Shown here piece after piece: positions 1-6,521 of a DNA stretch of 10,985 nucleotides. A program made the translations under genes and the position numbers. Position 1 is the first letter of the stretch. Each line of letters begins with the position of its first letter. The notes under the pieces are model-generated. The model did not search any database. It was not told where the DNA came from and saw nothing but the letters and a program-made list of their open reading frames with translations. This DNA is from Actinomycetes bacterium (lineage in GTDB: Bacteria > Actinomycetota > Coriobacteriia > Coriobacteriales > Coriobacteriaceae). The DNA is taken from positions 1-10,985 of the forward strand of contig JAEZNV010000021.1 of the NCBI GenBank assembly GCA_023441725.1. The letters are read 5' to 3'.

Positions 1-266
1 GCGACGAAGTGCTGCCCAACCAAAAGAATGGCGAGCTGGGCCATGGTAAAGAGCGCGCCGTCGCAATCGCCGATGTCCTTGACGCCCATGTCGGTGCCCA
101 GGACGAGGCAGTCGCTTGGAAGGCCCTACGCGCCGCAGCGCAAGAGCCCAATCCGGAAGACATCACCAGCAATACGCAGTGGTCGGTCGTCTTTGACAAC
201 ACCGAGCCCGCTGCCGCCATCACGCTGCGCCGCCACTGGGGCGACGTCGATGCCTTCGCGCTGTAA
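1..266 (+). CDS. C-terminal fragment of a probable linear amide C-N hydrolase (Ntn-hydrolase, choloylglycine hydrolase/C45-like)
   Basis: The frame is open from the window edge to TAA at 264-266, leaving about 87 visible codons, so the start and the catalytic N-terminal Cys region lie upstream. The tail reads DITSNTQWSVVFD, then a charged beta-strand segment and WGDVDAFAL. A Thr-Gln-Trp-Ser-Val-Val strand near the C-terminus, followed by a strand with alternating hydrophobic residues, is typical of the last beta-hairpin of linear amide hydrolases of the penicillin V acylase, bile salt hydrolase and acyltransferase (C45) group. Those enzymes cleave amide bonds of small acylated substrates. The substrate cannot be inferred from this fragment. 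The family call rests on the tail only. A terminator-like hairpin lies 70 bases downstream. Confidence 0.55.
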   Translation, partial: DEVLPNQKNGELGHGKERAVAIADVLDAHVGAQDEAVAWKALRAAAQEPNPEDITSNTQWSVVFDNTEPAAAITLRRHWGDVDAFAL

Positions 267-335
267 GGCGCTGGCACCGTCGTCCTTACGCTCGCCTGAC
301 GTTGCTTACATTTCCATACGCTTGAGCTAACACGT

Positions 336-368
336 TTTACCCCCGCATCAACAGTGTGCGGGGGTAAA
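336..368 (+). terminator. 12-bp perfect hairpin between the hydrolase fragment and pfk
   Basis: Arms TTTACCCCCGCA (336-347) and TGCGGGGGTAAA (357-368) are perfect complements around a 9-base loop. There is no U-run after the stem on the plus strand, so this would be a stem-only terminator or a bidirectional stop. It is also only 39 bases upstream of the pfk start, so an operator or 5'-leader hairpin is an alternative. Confidence 0.45.
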
Positions 369-406
369 CTTATGCGCATGTTATAACTTGCCCGGAAGGA
401 TTCACC

Positions 407-1486
407 ATGCTTAGGATCGGTCTTCTTACTAGTGGCGGCGACTGCCAGGCGCTCAACGCCACCATGCGCGGCATTGTCAAAACGCTTATGACCAATAGCA
501 AAGAGCCTATCGAGATTTATGGCTTTGAGGACGGATATCAGGGCCTTATCTACAGCAGGTTCCGTGTCATGACGCCCGCCGATTTTAGCGGTATCCTCAC
601 CCGCGGCGGCACTATTCTGGGCACGAGCCGCACGCCGTTCAAGCGCCTGAACATTCCCGAGGCCGACGGCGTCGAGAAGGTACCCGCGATGGTCCACACC
701 TATCACAAGTTGCAGCTCGACTGCCTGTTTATGCTGGGCGGCAACGGCTCCACCAAGACCGCCAACCGCCTGCGCGAAGAGGGCCTCAACGTTATCGCCC
801 TGCCCAAGACCATCGATAACGACACCTGGGGCACCGAGATGACGTTTGGCTTTACGAGCGCCATCGACGTCGCCACCAAGTGCATCGACGACATCCACAC
901 CACCGCCTCGAGTCACGGCCGCGTGTTCGTTATCGAGATCATGGGCCACAAGGTCGGCTGGATCCCGCTGTACGCCGGCGTCGCGGGCGGCGCGGACGTC
1001 ATCCTGATTCCCGAGATCCCCTACGACATGGACCAAGTCATCAAGACCATCGAGCATCGCATGGAGACCGGCAGCCGCTTTACCATCGTGGCCGTCGCCG
1101 AGGGAGCCATCTCTAAGGAGGACGCGGCGCTGTCCAAGAAGGAGTACAAGAAGAAGCTCGCCGAGCGCACGAGCCCGTCGATCGTCTACGACATCGCCAA
1201 GGAGATTGAGGCCAAGACCGGTCGCGAGACCCGCGTCGCCATCCCCGGTCACACGCAGCGCGGCGGCCAGCCCGACGCTCAGGACCGCATCTTTGCGACC
1301 CAGTGCGGCGTCGAGGCCGCGCTTGGCTGCCTGCGTGGCGAGTTTGGCTACATGATTGCCTTGCGTGACGGCAAGATGTGCCACATGCCGCTCGAGGAGG
1401 TCGCCGGCAAGCTCAAATATGTCGACCCCCAGAGCGATCTTGTGCGCGAGGCCAAGGCGTTGGGCATCAGCTTCGGCGACGAATAG
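407..1486 (+). CDS. pfkA: 6-phosphofructokinase (PFKA family, lysine-type)
   Basis: Phosphorylates fructose 6-phosphate to fructose 1,6-bisphosphate in glycolysis, in the cytoplasm. The protein has 359 residues, normal for the family. Visible motifs are LLTSGGDCQALNA (6-18, phosphoryl-donor loop), GGTILGTSR (67-75), GGNGS (111-115), PKTIDND (133-139, catalytic Asp), EIMGHKVGW (177-185, sugar-phosphate binding), IPEIP (201-205) and a C-terminal IPGHTQRGGQP segment. PKTIDND with Lys is the variant shared by PPi-dependent and many actinobacterial or clostridial ATP-dependent enzymes. Gly in the second position after GG(D/N) favours ATP over PPi. The usual Asp of GGDGS is Asn here. The ATG at 407 has the ribosome site GGAAGGA at 394-400, six bases upstream. 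The gene stands alone. Its stop codon (1484-1486) lies inside the outer arm of a 181-bp palindrome. Confidence 0.93.
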   Translation: MLRIGLLTSGGDCQALNATMRGIVKTLMTNSKEPIEIYGFEDGYQGLIYSRFRVMTPADFSGILTRGGTILGTSRTPFKRLNIPEADGVEKVPAMVHTYHKLQLDCLFMLGGNGSTKTANRLREEGLNVIALPKTIDNDTWGTEMTFGFTSAIDVATKCIDDIHTTASSHGRVFVIEIMGHKVGWIPLYAGVAGGADVILIPEIPYDMDQVIKTIEHRMETGSRFTIVAVAEGAISKEDAALSKKEYKKKLAERTSPSIVYDIAKEIEAKTGRETRVAIPGHTQRGGQPDAQDRIFATQCGVEAALGCLRGEFGYMIALRDGKMCHMPLEEVAGKLKYVDPQSDLVREAKALGISFGDE

Positions 1487-1660
1487 CCTCGGCCGAAACT
1501 GCTCTCATCGGAGACCTCAGGGCTTACCTCCCAAATCGTCCTCGGACATGTCAGGACCCCGCCGTGCGCTTCGCGCGGCGGGGTCCTTCCGTCCTGCGGA
1601 AAGATTTGGGAGGTAAGCCCTGGGGCCTCCTGCGGTAACTAGGGAGGCCGAGGCTATTCG
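1480..1660. repeat. 181-bp nested imperfect palindrome overlapping the pfk stop codon
   Basis: All paired segments share one exact centre at 1570. The outer arms 1480-1494 and 1646-1660 (CGAATAGCCTCGGCC and complement) are perfect. The middle arms 1518-1537 and 1603-1622 (CAGGGCTTACCTCCCAAATC and complement) are perfect over 20 bp. The inner arms 1553-1564 and 1576-1587 (AGGACCCCGCCG and complement) are perfect and topped by GCG-CTT-CGC. The segments between arms have equal length on both sides but diverged sequence. It could serve as a pfk terminator, a mobile palindromic repeat, or both. The short span 1661-1690 after it holds nothing I can recognise. Confidence 0.85.
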
Positions 1661-1690
1661 CCTTCTTGCTGCGGGTGCCTGGTCTGAAAT

Positions 1691-1761
1691 TAAGTTGCGG
1701 TGAAATAGTTCCCGCTTAGCCCGCAAATGGTTGAATCTAGGAACTATTCCACCGCAACTTA
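1691..1761. repeat. 71-bp hairpin element, copy 1 (upstream of the XRE regulator)
   Basis: The left arm 1691-1712 begins TAAGTTGCGGTG and the right arm 1740-1761 ends CACCGCAACTTA. The 22-bp arms pair with one mismatch around a 27-base loop. A second copy with the same dimensions and orientation lies at 2914-2984. Confidence 0.85.
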
Positions 1762-1829
1762 CTGAATGGGGGGCTCTTGGCCGCTACTTGCACTGACATT
1801 TGTCCTGAAATGGCTGGTCGTTAGGGGTT

Positions 1830-1895
1830 GCTACCGGTAGTTGCGGTAGGGTTGGAGCAGATTCTAACTAGAAATGGTGGTCGCTACCGGTTGTT
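1830..1895. promoter_or_regulatory. Candidate operator pair upstream of the XRE regulator
   Basis: Positions 1830-1842 (GCTACCGGTAGTT) and 1883-1895 (GCTACCGGTTGTT) match at 12 of 13 bases in the same orientation, 53 bases apart, about five helical turns. The first contains the perfect 10-bp palindrome CTACCGGTAG (1831-1840). They lie 51 to 116 bases before the start of a DNA-binding protein gene, so autoregulation is plausible. I cannot place a convincing promoter here. The region 1762-1829 shows no other feature I can support. Confidence 0.4.
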
Positions 1896-1945
1896 CTCGG
1901 CATACTCGGCTCATTCGATTCGACCATCAAACGAAAGGAACCACC

Positions 1946-2860
1946 ATGGATCTTGCGATGGCGCAGCGCCTCGTCGATCGCCGCAAAGCTGCCGGGCTTT
2001 CTCAGGAGGCGCTTGCCGCCCAGCTGGGTGTGAGTCGTCAGGCTGTCAGTAAATGGGAACGCAGCGAGTCCTCACCCGATACCGATAACCTCATTGCGCT
2101 CGCCGCGCTGTATGGTGTGTCGCTGGATGAGTTGTTGTATGGGGAAGCGGCTAGTGATGCCGATGGCTCAGAGGACGGCAGCACCGAAACGGTGGATGAG
2201 GCTAAAGAGGCCGAAGATTCTGCCGAGCACGCCGATTGTGGCGACAAACCGCTTGTCGATATTTCCCTCGCGCGCGGCATCCACGTCATTGATCCCAATA
2301 AAGGCGAGGAAGTCCATGTTGGCTGGAACGGCATCCATGTGACCAACGAGCGCAAGGGCGAAGAGGTGCATGTGGGGCCGGACGGCGTGCATGTCGATAC
2401 GCTTGAGGACGATGGACATAGCGTGCATACCGATGACGACGGCACCGTCACCATCGACGGCGAGACGTTCTCCAGCTGGAAGGAAGCACACGACAAGCTC
2501 GACCATCATGGCAAGCATTTCCACACCAAGGTCGGGCGTACATGGAACAAATTCCCCTTCCCCGCGCTTGTCGCCCTCGCCTATCTGGTGCTCGGCATTG
2601 TCTACGGCACATGGGCTGCGGGACTCTTCCTCGTCTTTTTGATTCCCGTCTACTACGCATTTGGCGACTTTATCGACCAACGCCACTTATCTAAGCTGAT
2701 CGATGTCGTCTATTCAGTCAGTGCCGAGGCATGGTTCCTCTGCATGTGGCTCTGCCTGGAACAACCCCATCCCGCCTGGGTAATCCTCATCACCATCCCG
2801 GTCGTAAAAGCACTCATGCGCTGGTGCCGCAAACAATGGAAGCATCGCGAGCGAGCCTAA
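1946..2860 (+). CDS. Membrane-anchored XRE-family transcriptional regulator with His-rich repeat linker
   Basis: The protein has 304 residues from ATG 1946, chosen because AAAGGAA sits at 1934-1940. The same frame extends upstream to 1874 but without a ribosome site. Residues 5-62 form a Cro/C1-type helix-turn-helix (LVDRRKAAGLSQEALAAQLG, VSRQAVSKWE). Residues 68-100 are an acidic low-complexity linker. Residues 119-136 and 137-154 are two tandem 18-residue repeats starting KGEEVHVG and ending in a GIHV/GVHV strand, with a half-repeat before (GIHVIDPN). Residues 113-193 contain 12 His. The C-terminal part (about 204-292) has three to four hydrophobic segments, then a basic tail. The layout suggests a cytoplasmic DNA-binding head tethered to the membrane, sensing an unknown signal; the His pattern could bind metal, which is inference. 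The gene is bracketed by the two 71-bp elements and stands alone. Confidence 0.85.
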   Translation: MDLAMAQRLVDRRKAAGLSQEALAAQLGVSRQAVSKWERSESSPDTDNLIALAALYGVSLDELLYGEAASDADGSEDGSTETVDEAKEAEDSAEHADCGDKPLVDISLARGIHVIDPNKGEEVHVGWNGIHVTNERKGEEVHVGPDGVHVDTLEDDGHSVHTDDDGTVTIDGETFSSWKEAHDKLDHHGKHFHTKVGRTWNKFPFPALVALAYLVLGIVYGTWAAGLFLVFLIPVYYAFGDFIDQRHLSKLIDVVYSVSAEAWFLCMWLCLEQPHPAWVILITIPVVKALMRWCRKQWKHRERA

Positions 2861-2913
2861 ACCATCCCAGCCCGACAGCAGCACCCAACTAGTACTCCCC
2901 CGCCCATCCCCCC

Positions 2914-2984
2914 TAAGTTGCGGTGATATAGCTCCGGTTTTAGCCTTGAGTAGTCGAGTTTAGGAACTATTCCACCGCAACTTA
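2914..2984. repeat. 71-bp hairpin element, copy 2 (downstream of the XRE regulator)
   Basis: The left arm 2914-2935 and right arm 2963-2984 pair at 19 of 22 positions around a 27-base loop. The right arm is identical to that of copy 1, including the preceding TA. The left arm differs at two positions, and the loops agree at only about half their positions while keeping their length. This is same orientation as copy 1, so the two form direct repeats around the regulator gene. The 53 bases between the regulator stop and this copy are C-rich and unremarkable. Confidence 0.85.
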
Positions 2985-3035
2985 CGAATGGTCGGAGCGG
3001 CTACAGCACAAGCGTCGGCGTTCGTTTGATGGTCC

Positions 3036-3195
3036 GCCACGAAAAGGGCCTATCTACTACGTTTAACTCGATGGGGCCAACCATGACCGCCTTTTTCGAA
3101 AATCGACAGGCCTTCTACCTGCGGTTTTATTTTTCGTTTTCCCGGCATGGTTGAGGGTATCCAATTAAACGTAGTAGATAGGCCCGTTTTGTGGC
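3036..3195. repeat. 160-bp imperfect palindrome
   Basis: All paired blocks share one centre between 3115 and 3116. GCCAC 3036-3040 pairs with GTGGC 3191-3195. The 21-bp block 3046-3066 (GGGCCTATCTACTACG then TTTAA) pairs perfectly with 3165-3185. CAACCATG-type block 3078-3085 pairs with 3146-3153. The centre (3091-3140) is AT-rich and not clearly paired. It is unrelated in sequence to the 181-bp and 71-bp elements. The bases 3196-3313 up to the next gene show only a small AGGCT/AGCCT hairpin (3223-3238). Confidence 0.8.
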
Positions 3196-3313
3196 ATACG
3201 ACCCATTCAAGCCCAATCTCGAAGGCTAAAGAGAGCCTCTCATCCGCACCTGCGAGCGAAAACCAAATAGAATGAAAGGCAAATGGAAAGCCCGTTTGAC
3301 GAGCGGAGAACAT

Positions 3314-3634
3314 ATGCGCGACGTAACCGAAAGCGACTGGAAGCTGTTTAAGAAAATGCTTCCTCAATGGCAAGAACGTTATATGGAAAAGCTCATCGGC
3401 CAGTACGTTGAGATGCTGAACGGCGACAGCGAAGCGTCCAGTAGATTTTGGGCACTAGAAGAGCGCCTCAATAGAGACAAGCTGTCCTCAGGCGTAATTG
3501 CAAACGACATTCGCCGCAGCACAATGCACCGCGAGATAGCCAATTTGCTTATCGACAGCGTGATCACCCTTGACGACCTTGACGGTTTTACCGAAGACAT
3601 TAAGAGCTATGCGCAACACTGGATTGGCCAGTAA
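3314..3634 (+). CDS. Small conserved helical protein of unknown function
   Basis: The protein has 106 residues from ATG 3314, preferred because GCGGAGAA lies just upstream. An in-frame ATG at 3272 adds 14 basic residues but has no ribosome site. It starts MRDVTESDWKLFKKMLPQWQ, continues with a YMEKLIGQYVEML helix, an EERLNRDK helix, and ends ITLDDLDGFTEDIKSYAQHW. It is soluble and mostly alpha-helical, with no membrane segment or signal peptide. It resembles short proteins found in gut Firmicutes and Actinobacteria that are often mislabelled multidrug transporter; no membrane segment here supports that name. No function is claimed. It converges on the ABC permease gene, with hairpins between them. 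Confidence 0.75.
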   Translation: MRDVTESDWKLFKKMLPQWQERYMEKLIGQYVEMLNGDSEASSRFWALEERLNRDKLSSGVIANDIRRSTMHREIANLLIDSVITLDDLDGFTEDIKSYAQHWIGQ

Positions 3635-3667
3635 GAGCACTGAACGACAGACATCCCCAGCAAAACG

Positions 3668-3709
3668 GGGCAAACGCTGGGCCACCTAATGGTTGTCCGG
3701 CGTTTGCCC
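3668..3709. terminator. Hairpin between convergent genes, T-run on the minus side
   Basis: GGGCAAACGCTGG (3668-3680) pairs with CCGGCGTTTGCCC (3697-3709) over 13 bp with one G-T wobble and a 16-base loop. Read on the minus strand the stem is followed by CGTTTTGC, so it suits termination of the ABC operon. It is also 34 bases past the stop of the plus-strand small gene and could serve both. Confidence 0.55.
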
Positions 3710-3746
3710 AGATAAAACCTGCCAAAATATACCTGTCCCTTTTTGG
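3707..3746 (-). repeat. 40-bp repeat, left copy, inverted relative to the copy at 7278
   Basis: The reverse complement of this stretch matches 7278-7317 at 37 of 40 positions. Shared blocks are CCAAAAAGGGACAGGT and ATTTTGGCAGGTTTTAT, then TGGG. In this copy AACCTGCCAAAA (3716-3727) and TTTTGGCAGGTT (3741-3752) form a perfect 12-bp stem whose end runs into the permease stop codon (3751-3753). On the minus strand the stem is followed by TTAT, so it may act as the first terminator of the operon. Confidence 0.8.
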
Positions 3747-3750
3747 CAGG

Positions 3751-6516
3751 TTACTCGGCGCTCTTGAGGGCGCCGACCATGTCGATCTTGTTGAGCGTTC
3801 GATTGGTGGCAAGGTTGACGATAAACGTAAAGGCAAAGGCCAGCAACACGGATAGCACGTAGCTCAGCGGCTCGACCTCAACATCAAAATACAGCGACGG
3901 CATCTGCAGGATGTACGTAAAACTCTCGGCCAGCAAGCCGCCTAGCGGTACGCCCAGTGCGGCGCCAATCGCCGTGAGGATCAACGTCTCCTTGTTGACG
4001 TAGTGGTGCACCTCGCCGCGACGGAAGCCCAACACCTTAATGGTCGCCAGCTCGCGCTCGCGCTCGGAGATATTCGTGTTGGACAGCGTAAACACCACCA
4101 CAAACGACAGGCACGCCGCCATAAAGGTCACGAGCACCACGACCGAATTGATAATCGTAAAGTTCGCCTCATAGTTTTCCCAATGCTCGGCCGTACTCGA
4201 AATCGTAAGCCAACCGTCACTCTTAAGATTCTTGCTAAACGCAATCTGGTCGGCCGACGAACCCTTGAGCAGTGCAAAGATGCCGTTAAGACGCGCGCTT
4301 CGGCCGAACGTGCGCTCATAGGTGCCCTGCGTCATGTAAAGCGTGTTGCCCAGATAGTTAAGCGAAATGTCGCTGACTTTGACCTTGGCAACATTGAGCG
4401 ACGAATCCTGGACGTGAGCCGTATCGCCCGGCTGAATCCCCAGCACCAGCTGTGAACTTTTGCTCAGATACACGTCTCCGTCACGCAAAGGCAGCGGTTC
4501 TTTGGACTCATCCTCCAGACGCACGTAATCGCCCAAGTCACTCGTGCGGTCATCGGGCACCACGATCAGCTGCACAGTCTCGCTCTTGCCGCCAAATGTA
4601 AAGGTGACGTTGTCGGTCATAATCGGCAGCGTCGAAGTCACGGTCACGTTGGAATCATTGGACGCGCTGCGCCCATCCAATGCCGCGCACGTCTGTGAAA
4701 AATCGTCGGGATTGGCGACCGCCAGCAGATCGTAGCGCGTGACGTGGCCGTACTGCTTGGGCGACAGCGCGACCGACGTATCACGAATGCCCATGCCGCA
4801 AATTACAAGCGCTGTGCAGCCCGCGATGCCAAAGATGGTCATAAAGGCGCGCTTTTTGTAGCGGAACAGGTTACGCGCCGCCACCTTGTTCAAAAAGCCC
4901 ATGCGACGCCAGATAAAGCCGATGCGCTCAAGCAAGATGCGCGAGCCGGCACGCGGGGCCTTGGGACGCATAAGCGAGGCTGGGGTCTCGGACATCTCGT
5001 GGCGGCAGGCGATAATCGTAGCGCCCACCACGCCCACGGCAAACAGCGCCACCGACACGAGCGACGACACGATGTCGTACGAAAGCAGCATCTGGGGCAG
5101 CGAGTACATGTCGTCGAACACCGTAAACAGGAACAGCGGCAGGCCCACAAATCCGATGATGTTGCCGAGCACGCCGCCGATCAGACACGCCCACAGCGAG
5201 TAGTCCACGTATTTGGACAGAATACGCCCACGTGAATAGCCGAGCGCCTTGTACAGGCCAATAAGCATGCGCTCCTCCTCGACCATGCGCGTAGCGGTGG
5301 TAAGGCTGATGAGCACGGCGACGATAAAGAAGATAAACGGGAACACCGTGGCGATGGCCTCAATTGACGAGCTATCGCTTTCCACGCTCGAGTAGCTTGC
5401 GATATTGCCGCGGTCCTGGATGTACCACGTACATTCGCCTAGATCGGAAAGCTCGGCGCGGGCATCGGCGAATTGTTGGTTGGCGGCGGCGCGGCGCTGG
5501 TCCAACTCGGCCTGAGCTTGGACGCGCTCCTCGCTGCCCTCGGCCATACGGTCGATGTTGCCCTGTTCAATCCCAAAGAGCATATTCGCCTGGCGTTCGG
5601 CCGCATCTAAGCTTGCCGGCGTGTCAACCGTCAACTCCTGAGCACGTGCCTTCTCACGCTCCTCGCGGATCTTCTCGATATTGCCCTTGACCTCGTTGAT
5701 CTTTGTCGTGTAGGCGTCCGAATAGGAGCTGAGGCTCTTGGCTCCCTCGACGATCACGTGGACCGAGGAGTAGGAAGAAGATGTCGCGGCGTCCTCGTTC
5801 ACATAGAACTTATAGTCCGCAGCCGAAGCAGCGCGAAAGGCGTTGACTGTCGAGTCGGAGCTCACGTCGGTGGGATCGAGGACCTCGGCCGTAATGGTGT
5901 AATCGCCCGCGGCAAACTGGTCCTTGGCACTTTGGTTCGACGAGCTCGCGTCATTGGCGGCAAAACTCACCGTATCGCCGAGCTTTTTGCCCGAAGCCTT
6001 CAGGAACTTCGAAGTCACCGCGACCTCATCGGCGCTCTCGGGCAAATCACCGCTCACCAGCACCGGTTGATCGATATTCTCCTTGGAAAGACTTTGCACG
6101 ATCACGCGCTCGCGTGTTGTGCCCACGGCGGTGTAGGCGGTCTCGGTGTAGATACCCTCGGCCGTCTCGACGCCGTCGACCTCTTGGATAGCCGCAAGAT
6201 CGTCGCGCGTAAGGCCATAGGTCGACTGCACGTTAATGTCATAGACATTCTGCTGGTCAAAATAGGCGTCGACCGAATCGCGCAAATCTTCGCAGCCTGC
6301 CTTAAGACCGCACATCACGCTCACGCCAAGCGCGGTGATGACCACGATAGACAAGAAGCGCTTAAGACTGCCGCGGATTGTACGGTAGATGCCACGGCGA
6401 AAAACCGTCGGCACCATATCGTTTGAGCTCTGAGCGGTGCGGTAGGTCGCAAACTCCCGGTCGCGACCCGCGCGCTCCGTATCGTGGTTTTGGCTGTTTT
6501 GGCGGTCCTGGTCCAT
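3751..6516 (-). CDS. FtsX-family ABC transporter permease
   Basis: The protein has 921 residues from ATG 6516; an in-frame GTG at 6528 is possible but has the poorer upstream sequence. The N-terminal ~45 residues are polar and cytoplasmic. TM1 is near 55-73 (LSIVVITALGVSVMCGL). Residues 75-385 form a large extracytoplasmic domain with a charged coiled coil near 272-355. Residues 388-505 are the first FtsX domain with three TM segments and the cytoplasmic motif RMLIGLYKALGYSRG. A TM near 557-576, a second extracytoplasmic region, and a C-terminal FtsX domain with three TM segments and ELATIKVLGFRRGEVH follow. This two-FtsX plan is that of MacB/YknZ-like or lipoprotein-type exporters driven by a separate ATPase. 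It lies 5 bases after the ATPase stop, so it is translationally coupled. The substrate is unknown. Confidence 0.9.
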   Translation of the reverse strand: MDQDRQNSQNHDTERAGRDREFATYRTAQSSNDMVPTVFRRGIYRTIRGSLKRFLSIVVITALGVSVMCGLKAGCEDLRDSVDAYFDQQNVYDINVQSTYGLTRDDLAAIQEVDGVETAEGIYTETAYTAVGTTRERVIVQSLSKENIDQPVLVSGDLPESADEVAVTSKFLKASGKKLGDTVSFAANDASSSNQSAKDQFAAGDYTITAEVLDPTDVSSDSTVNAFRAASAADYKFYVNEDAATSSSYSSVHVIVEGAKSLSSYSDAYTTKINEVKGNIEKIREEREKARAQELTVDTPASLDAAERQANMLFGIEQGNIDRMAEGSEERVQAQAELDQRRAAANQQFADARAELSDLGECTWYIQDRGNIASYSSVESDSSSIEAIATVFPFIFFIVAVLISLTTATRMVEEERMLIGLYKALGYSRGRILSKYVDYSLWACLIGGVLGNIIGFVGLPLFLFTVFDDMYSLPQMLLSYDIVSSLVSVALFAVGVVGATIIACRHEMSETPASLMRPKAPRAGSRILLERIGFIWRRMGFLNKVAARNLFRYKKRAFMTIFGIAGCTALVICGMGIRDTSVALSPKQYGHVTRYDLLAVANPDDFSQTCAALDGRSASNDSNVTVTSTLPIMTDNVTFTFGGKSETVQLIVVPDDRTSDLGDYVRLEDESKEPLPLRDGDVYLSKSSQLVLGIQPGDTAHVQDSSLNVAKVKVSDISLNYLGNTLYMTQGTYERTFGRSARLNGIFALLKGSSADQIAFSKNLKSDGWLTISSTAEHWENYEANFTIINSVVVLVTFMAACLSFVVVFTLSNTNISERERELATIKVLGFRRGEVHHYVNKETLILTAIGAALGVPLGGLLAESFTYILQMPSLYFDVEVEPLSYVLSVLLAFAFTFIVNLATNRTLNKIDMVGALKSAE

Positions 6517-6521
6517 GGGCG

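Noticed and set aside
1874..1945. Upstream extension of the XRE regulator frame by 24 codons
   Set aside because: No ribosome site precedes 1874, the extra residues are not like the family N-terminus, and the ATG at 1946 has AAAGGAA and starts right at the HTH domain.
2038..2686. Long minus-strand open frames opposite the XRE regulator
   Set aside because: Antisense shadows of a high-GC coding gene with low-complexity Ser/Thr translation and no family likeness.
1691..2984. CRISPR array
   Set aside because: Only two copies over 1.2 kb apart with a gene between, no regular spacers and no cas genes.
1480..3195. Palindromes as integron attC sites
   Set aside because: The arms lack the paired GTTRRRY/RYYYAAC core ends and extrahelical-base layout, and no integrase is nearby; the GTTTAAC inside the 160-bp arm is not matched by a proper partner.
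4003..6426. Several plus-strand open frames opposite the FtsX permease
   Set aside because: Arg/His-rich antisense shadows without ribosome sites or domains; the permease on the minus strand explains the region.
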